Below are positions 57,210 to 64,000 of a DNA stretch of 64,000 nt, piece by piece. The stretch comes from Hordeum vulgare subsp. vulgare. Its lineage: Eukaryota > Streptophyta > Magnoliopsida > Poales > Poaceae. Below the pieces are notes generated by a model that made no database searches, had not been told where the DNA came from, and saw only the letters and a program-made list of their open reading frames with translations. Every line of letters begins with the position of its first letter. The stretch's first letter is position 1. Made by a program: the position numbers and the translations under genes. The stretch spans positions 99,372,244 through 99,436,243 of the forward strand of contig NC_058521.1 in assembly GCF_904849725.1 (NCBI RefSeq), written 5' to 3'.

Positions 57210-58740
57210 TGATAACCCACAAGTATAGGGGAACAATTGTAGCCTTTCTCGATAAGTAATAGTGTCGAACCCAATGAGGAGCTAAAGGCTGGACAAATAT
57301 TCCCTCAAGTTTTATCGACCACCGATACAACTCTACGCACACTTTACGTTCGCTTTACCTAGAACAAGTATGAAACTAGAAATACTTTGTAGGGGTGAAA
57401 GGATAGGCTTGCAAGAAAGTAAAGAACACGTAAATAAAACTAGGGGCTGGTTAGATAAAGAAACAACTACGAGTATCTAACGAGTGTGGAAAAGTGATGG
57501 TAGGAGTTGCGGAATTGTCCCTAAGCAATTGACTACGTCACTAGATCGATAGCAAGTATCATGTGGAAGAGGCCTCTGCTAGCATGTCATCCCTTACTTG
57601 GAATTCTATGAACTTATGATTGGAACTATTAGCAAGCATCCGCAACTACTAAGTTCATTAAGGTAAAACCCAACCATAGCAATAACATATATTGGTCCCC
57701 CTTCAATCCCATATGCATCAATTTCTATGCTAGGTTTGAAGCTTCTGTCACTCTAGCCTCCCAATACATAGTCCTATCAACATACAACTTACCCTATGGT
57801 GTGATCCACGCGCACTTATCATATGATGGGCACCAAAGGACAACAACATAACCACAAGCAAAATAAACCAACCATAGCAATTCATCAATCACCGACAGGA
57901 CAACGATAATCTACTCAGAAATCATAAGATAGCAACACATCATTGGATAATAATATGTAGCATAAAGCACCATGTTCAAGTAGAGGGTATAGTGGGTTGC
58001 GGGAGAGTGAAACGCTGAATATAGATGGCGGAAGATGATGGAGATGTTGGTGAAGATGGCGGAGGTGTTGGTGTAGATCGCCGTCACACGATGCTGTCTC
58101 GGGCGGCGTTACGTCGCCGCCGGGAGAGAGGGGGAGAGAGCCCCCTCCTTCTTATTCTTCCTTGACCTCCTCCCTAGATGGGAGAAGGGTTTCCCCTCTA
58201 GTCCATGGTCTCCATGGCGGTAGAGGAGCGAGAGCTCCTCTTAGATTGGATCTCTCTCTTTGTGTCCTTCTGTTTCTGCGCTCCCAGATTCTACGTTTCA
58301 CCGTTTCTTAAATTCCCGGAGATCCGCAACTCCGATTGGGCTGAAATTTTAACACGATTTTATTCCGGATATTATATTTCTTGCGGCGAAAGAAGAGCTC
58401 CAACCGCCTTAAGGCGTGGCCACAAGCCTGCCAGCCGCCGCCGTACCTCCTGGTGGCGGCTACAGGGCTTGTGGGCCCTCCGTGCATCGCCTGGCCATTC
58501 TTCTTCCCAAAAATCGTAAATATTCCCAAAAAAATGCCCGTAAGTTTTTATTATGTTTGGACTTTGTTTGGTATGGATATTCTGCGAAACAAAAAACATG
58601 CAACAAACAGGAACTGGCACTGGGCACTGGATCAATATGTTAGTCCCGAAAATAGTATAAAAAGTTGCCAAAAGTATATGAAAGTTGTAGAATATTGGCA
58701 TCAAACAATCAAAAATTATAGATATGATGGAGACGTATCA
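57210..58740 (-). repeat. 3' LTR of element G (1531 bp)
   Basis: Plus strand starts TGATAACCCACAAGTATAGG and ends GAGACGTATCA. Inverted repeat at 58416-58478, TATA-like TATAATAT after it (about 58370-58377). Confidence 0.88.
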
Positions 58741-61703
58741 ACATCCCCAAGCTTAATTCCTGCTCGTCCTCGAGTAGGTAAATGATAAAAAAGATAATTT
58801 TTGATGTGGAATGCTACCTAGCATAATCTTGATCATATAATTTAATCATGGCATGAATACTAAAACACGAGTGATTCGAAGCAATATTCTATCACTTGAC
58901 ATAAAGACAATAATATTTCAAGCATACTAACAAAGCAATCATGTCTTCTCAAAATATCATGGCCAAAGAAAGTTATCCCTACAAAATCATATAGTCTAGC
59001 TATGCTCTATCTTCCCCACACAACGTATTTTAAATCATGCACAACCCCGGTTTTAGCCAAGCAATTGTTTCATACTTTAGGGTTCTCAAATTTTTTCAAC
59101 TTTCACGCAATACATGAGCGTGAGCCATGGACATAGAACTATAGGTGGAATAGAATATGGTGGTCGTGGAGAGACAAAAAAGGAGGAGATAGTCTCACAT
59201 CAACTAGGTGTATCAACGGGCTATGGAGATGCCCATCAATAGATATCAATGTGAGTGAGTAGGGATTTCCACGCAACGGATGCACTAGAGCTTATAAGTG
59301 TATGAAAGCTCACAAAAGATACTAGTGGGTGTGCACCCAACTTGCTTGCTCACGAAAACCTAGGGCAATTTTGAGGAAGCCCATCATTGGAATATACAAG
59401 CCAAGTTATATAATGAAAATTTCCCACTAGTATATGGAAGTGACAACATAGGAGACTCTCTGTCATGAAGATCATAGTGCTATTTGAATCACAAGTGTGG
59501 AAAGAGGATAGTAGCAATTTTCCCTTCTCTCTTTTCTCTCATTTTTTGTGTGGGCTCTTTGGCCTCTTTTTTTTGGTGGGCATCTTTGGCCTCTTTTTTT
59601 TATAAATGGGCTTCGCTAGCCTCTCTTATTTCCTCACATGGGACAATGCTCTATTAATAATGATCATCAAACTTACAACTCAATACTTAGAGCAATGATG
59701 ACTCTATATGAAATACCTTCGGTAGTGTACCGTGACAATGATATAGCATAGCACTGACATAAAAAAATGGACAAGCCATGGAAACATCATGCTAGCTATC
59801 TTACGATGATGCAATGGCAATATGGAAGTGGTGGCACATGTCATGAGACGGAACGGTGGTAGTTGCATGGCAATATATCTCGGAATGGCTATGAAAATGC
59901 CATAATAGGTAGGTATGGTGGCTGTTTTGAGGGAGGCTATATGGTGGGTGTAATGCACCGGCGAAAGTTGCACGATACTAAAGAGGCTAGCAATGGTGGA
60001 AGGGTGAGAGTGCGTATAATCCATGGACTCAACATTAGTCATAAAGAACTCACATACTTATTGCAAAAGTCTATTAGTCATCGAAACAAGGTACTACACG
60101 TATGCTCCTAGGGGAAAGGTTGGTAGGAGTTAACCATCGCGCAATCCCGACCTCCACACAAAGGATGACAATCAATAAATAAGTCATGCTCCGACTTCAT
60201 CACATAACGATTCACCATACGTGCATGCTACAGGAATAAAAAACCTTAACAAAAGTATTTCTACGAATACACAATTACTCACTAGCATGACTCTAATATC
60301 ACATATTAATGTCGCAGAACTATTGCAAGGAATCAAACATATCATATTCAGTGATCTACAAGTTTTATGTAGGATTTTATGACTAACCATGTGAATGGCC
60401 AACTCGTGTTAACTCTCTAAATAGGTATAAGTGAAGCATGAGAGTTTAATTCTTTCTATAAAAGATATGGCCCGCTCTAAAAAATATAAGTGAATCAAAA
60501 GAGCATTCTACAAATGGCGGTTTTCTATGTGTAGGGAAACAGACAACCAAACTTCAAAAGATATAAGTGAAGCACAAGAAGCATTCTATAAAGCCAACCA
60601 AGGACTATCTCATTCCAGCATGGTGCATAAAAGAAAAAGGAAAAAAACACAACGACGCTCCAAGAATTTGCACATATCATGTGACGAATTAAAATATAGC
60701 TCCGAGTAAAATTACCGATAGATTGTAGACGAAAGAGGGGATGCCTTCCGTGGCATCCCCAAGCTTAGGCGCTTGAGTCTTCCTTGAATATTACCTTGGG
60801 GTGCCTCGGGCATCCCCAAGCTTAGGCTCTTGCCTCTCCTTATTCCTTCATCCATCGTGCTCTCACCCAAAACTTGAAAACTTCAATCACACAAAACTCA
60901 ACAAAACTTCGTGAGATCCGTTAGTATAATAAAATAAATCGCCACTTCAAGTACTATTGTGAACTCATTCTAAATTCATATTAGCATTATATATACTGTA
61001 ATCCAACTTCACCACGGTTCATACCCCCCGATACTACCCATAGATTCATCAAAATAAGAGAACAATGCATAGAAAACAAAATCTGCAAAAACAGAACAGT
61101 TTGTAGCAATCTGTATATTCCGTATAACTCTGATATCTCAAAAAATCTGAAAATAACGAACGTCTGGAAAATTTCCATATAAATCAGCAGAAAAAAGAAT
61201 CAACTCAAAAGCTCTTCCATAATAAAAATGAAAATTAATTTCGTGAGAAGAAAGTTTCTGTCTTTTCTCAGCGTGATCAAACAACTATCACCCAAACTAA
61301 TCGTAAAGGCTTTGCTTGGCACATTATTTTAAAAAAACACAAAGGAATTGTACAAGGGGATAATTATTTTTGTGAGAAACTTCCATGAAAAATTATGCAT
61401 TGTTTCCATGAGCATGAACACAAGTGTTCAAGGTCGACCCTCACTTCCGCAATGCATCACCATTCAATCGCTTCTCTTTTTGAAAAAGTTTTAAGTTCCC
61501 CTCTATATATTTTTTGTTTTTAAACTAAATAAAAGCACTCAACAGAAATGAATGACTCTCTAAAACTTCCGGGTTGTCTCCCAGGCAGCGCTTTCTTTAA
61601 AGCCATTAAGCTAGGCATAAAGTGCTCAAGTAATGGATCCTCCCGGATCCCAAGGTATATCAAAGCCAATTTTAATTAGCAATGATTTGAAATTTAGTAG
61701 TGA
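58741..61703 (-). other. Untranslated region of element G with PPT and two extra PPT-like motifs
   Basis: Collinear with 49022-51725 of element F. The PPT (minus strand AAGCTTGGGGATGT) abuts the 3' LTR; AAGCTTGGGGATGC recurs at 60753-60766 and 60810-60823. No gene seen. The end at 61565-61620 corresponds to the GGGTTGCCTCCCAACAAGCG region of F. Confidence 0.7.
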
Positions 61704-62799
61704 TCACAAGGTAACATATATCAAGCAATGACGAAGTCTAACTCTCTTCCTATGCATTGGCATGTCATAAAAGAACAATTCATGCACACCAAGTAAAGGC
61801 CAATACCTAGCATAAGCAGTTTCTTGCAATTTTATCGTATTGGAAACATAGAGAGGTGGAGATGTAGTTCCTCTCTCATAATAATTGCAAGTAGGAGCAG
61901 CAAGCACATGCATATTATATTCATCAAAATCATCATGTGTAACATAAGGAACTATAGCTAGCTCATCTTCATAAGCATCATTCATATTGGCATGATGGCC
62001 ACAAGCATAGCAAGCATCAAGTTCATCAAAAAGGGATATTTCAAACGAATCCAAGGGAAATTAAATAATGTATGAGTAGAAGAGTTACTCTCATTAGAAG
62101 GTGGACATGGGTAGCTAGTCTGTTCTTCCTCCTTTTGTTCTTCTCTCTCCTCATCATCTTTTTCATCTAATGAGCTCACAATTTCAGCATTTTCTTTTTC
62201 CATAGTTTCCTGCAAAATAATAGTCTCTTCTTGGGCAGCATAGGATTTCTCCTTAAATCGTTCAATATGGGCATTATATTCGTAATTAGTATAACAATAA
62301 TGAAGCAGAGCCAAATTTTCAGATCGGTAAAGAGCATCATCATTATCATCACACCTTTTAAGCAAAGCCTCAATTTCATAAGCACCCATAAAGGCAACAA
62401 ACTCTTCTATGTGATCCACATCATAGTAATCATATATACCATTAGCATAAGAAGCCAAGGTTCTGTGATCATTAAATTCACAAGAAAAGGGAAGGCATGG
62501 AGCCTTCATCCTAGAGCAACAAGTAACACCATATCTCTTGCATAGTTCACAAGAGTACCATTTCAACAAATGGATTTGATCCCATAAAAGTTTCCCTTTT
62601 TGAGTCAAGAGATAATCCCTAAAGTATTCACGTTGATCCAACGTGTATCCCGTTATATAATTGAATGGGGTTTCTCAGGATTATTAAAGAAGTACATAAT
62701 ATTTTCCACATAACGAGCCTCAACGGTTTTAGGAGGTTCCCCATCTCCATGAGTAGCAAGTACACCTAATTTTTTTGGTATTTCGTGCTCCATATCCAT
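61704..62799 (-). pseudogene. ORF of element G, unknown function, Cys/His clusters
   Basis: Starts at 62799 (MDMEHEIPKKLGVLATHGDG) in one frame that stops near 62655. It continues in a second frame to about 62040 (LDQREYFRDYLLTQKGKLLW, WYSCELCKRYGVTCCSRMKA, YEIEALLKRCDDNDDALYRS, a Glu-rich stretch) and a third to 61704 (MDSFEISLFDELDACYACGH, HANMNDAYEDELAIVPYVTH). Two frameshifts therefore break about 365 codons. Two Cys/His groups (CELCKRYGVTCC and CYACGHH) could bind metal. It lacks gag, protease or pol motifs, and I do not recognise the family. It occupies the place gag-protease has in F. Confidence 0.6.
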
Positions 62800-62893
62800 A
62801 ACTAAAGATAGAGAACAACTTAGAGCATCAAATAAATCTACTTAGTGATTAAGCAAACAAGCACACACGAGGATATTGACTCCACGCTATTGC

Positions 62894-62911
62894 TCCCCGG
62901 CAACGGCGCCA
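62894..62911 (-). promoter_or_regulatory. Primer-binding site of element G
   Basis: Minus strand TGGCGCCGTTGCCGGGGA, eleven bases from the 5' LTR at 62923. Single copy, unlike F. Confidence 0.85.
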
Positions 62912-62922
62912 AAAAAAGGTCT

Positions 62923-63967
62923 TGATAACCCACAAGTATAGGGGATCAATCGTATCCTTTCTCGATAAGTAAGAGTGTCGAACCCAACGAGGAGCTAAAG
63001 GCGGGACAAATATTCCCTCAAGTTCTATCGACCACCGATACAACTCTACGCACACTTTATGTTCACTTTACCTAGAACAAGTATGAAACTAGAAGGACTT
63101 TGTACGAGTGAAAGGATAGGCTTGCAACAAAGTAAAGGACACGTAAATAAAACTAGGGGCTGGTTAGATAAAGAAACAACTGCGAGTGTCTAACGAGTGT
63201 GGAAAAGTGATGGTAGGAGTTGCGGAATTGTCCCTAAGCAATTGACTACGTTACTAGATCGATAGCAAGTATCATGTGGGAGAGGCCTCTGCTAGCATGT
63301 CATCCCTTACTTGGAATTATATGCACTTACGATTGGAACTATTAGCAAGCATCCGCAACTACTAACGTTCATTAGGTAAAACCCAACCATAGCAATAAGA
63401 TATATTGGTCCCCCTTTCAATCCCATATGCATCAATTTCTATGCTAGGTTTGAAGCTTCTGTCACTCTAGCCTGCCAATACATAGTGCTATCAACATACA
63501 AATTATCCTATGGTGTGATCCACGCGCGCTATCATATGATGGGCACCAAAGGACAGCAATATAACCACAAGCAAATTAAACCAACCATAGCAATTCATCA
63601 AACACCGATAGGACAACGATAATCTACTCAGACATCATAGGATAGCAACACATCATTGGATAATAATATGTAGCATAAAGCACCATGTTCAAGTAGAGGG
63701 TACAACGGGTTGCGGGAGAGTGAACCGCTGAATATAGATGGGGAAAGATGATGGAGATGTTGGTGAAGATGACGGAGGTGTTGGTGTAGATCGCTGTCAC
63801 ACGATGATGTCCTGGGTGGCGTTCGGGCGCCGTTGGGAGAGAGGGGGAGAGAGCCCCCTCCTTCTTATTCTTCCTTGACCTCCTCCCTAGATGGGAGAAA
63901 GGTTTCCCCTCTGGTTCATGGTCTCCATGGCGGTGGAGGGGTGAGAGCCCCTCATAGATTGGATCTC
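62923..63967 (-). repeat. 5' LTR of element G, cut at 63968
   Basis: Matches 57210-58245 of the 3' LTR up to GGATCTC at 63961-63967, then departs abruptly. Confidence 0.85.
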
Positions 63968-64000
63968 TGTAATATCCCAAATTTTGGAATGTTAAAAATA
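63968..64000. mobile_element. Start of another LTR-like element
   Basis: The G LTR is replaced at 63968 by TGTAATATCCCAAATTTTGG, a TG-initial sequence of the kind that begins several Triticeae Gypsy LTRs. Only 33 bp are visible, so family and strand are unknown. The predicted TSD is ATCTC (63963-63967). Confidence 0.55.

Larger units (their letters stand above)
57210..63967 (-). mobile_element. Element G: non-autonomous Athila-group element with an unfamiliar ORF
   Basis: 3' LTR 57210-58740, UTR with PPT, one decayed ORF (61704-62799), PBS 62894-62911, 5' LTR from 62923, interrupted at 63968 and continuing outside the window. The internal region is only 4.2 kb and has no gag core, protease or pol. 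It is inserted in the CACTA 5' arm. The two LTRs differ at 7 of the first ~115 sites, so it is older than the Tekay copy by eye. Confidence 0.85.

Noticed and set aside
56360..57274. A 304-codon Pro/Thr-rich frame
   Set aside because: It covers the GC repeat array of the CACTA 5' arm and runs into the G LTR.

Overview
This window is plant nuclear DNA, most likely from a Triticeae grass (wheat, barley, rye or Aegilops type). It is made almost entirely of nested transposable elements. The grounds are Athila-group Gypsy LTRs that begin (sense) TGATACGTCTC or similar, PBS sequences of the TGGCGCCGTTGCCGGGGA type, a Tekay/Del chromovirus with 4-kb LTRs, a large CACTA element with TTTGCCGTC subterminal repeats, and a 160-bp Stowaway MITE. 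I see no host protein gene, tRNA, rRNA or bacterial feature. All family names are from motif recognition and were not checked against a database.

Layout. (1) 1-15640 is a chain of LTR elements, each inside the internal region of the next and all running leftwards: element 1 (Gypsy, Tat/RIRE2-like, 5' LTR 3956-4513) sits in the gag of Athila-type A (5' LTR 6246-7634); A sits in the first ORF of Tekay-like D (5' LTR 8204-11981); D sits in Athila-type B (5' LTR 12418-15640); and the B LTR is itself split by solo LTR C (13672-15327, TSD CGCCC). (2) 15641-16513 is a short island not covered by LTR elements and holds the MITE. (3) 16514-22245 is the 3' half of an Athila element E (3' LTR, UTR, integrase and RNase H). 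(4) At 22246 E is interrupted by a CACTA element that runs past 57209 and encodes a TNP2 transposase and a second En/Spm-type gene, both decayed. Inside the CACTA are a complete Tekay element (26812-40829, TSD GTCCT), a complete gag-protease-only Athila-type element F (47415-55729, TSD AGGGT) and another Athila-type element G (57210 to beyond the window). G is cut at 63968 by the start of one more LTR-like sequence.

Every element whose direction can be read (ten of ten) is on the minus strand. Coding regions are broken by stops, many of them C-to-T changes, and by frameshifts. The exceptions are the F gag-protease frame and the small upstream ORF (orf0) of the Tekay element, which are both open.

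The most interesting signals are: a roughly 60-bp inverted repeat with compensated stem changes just upstream of the TATA box in several Athila LTR families; LTRs that have absorbed their own primer-binding site; triplicated polypurine-tract motifs; two elements that share a backbone but carry different ORFs; and a dsRNA-binding-domain-like pattern in the orf0 of two Tekay-type elements.
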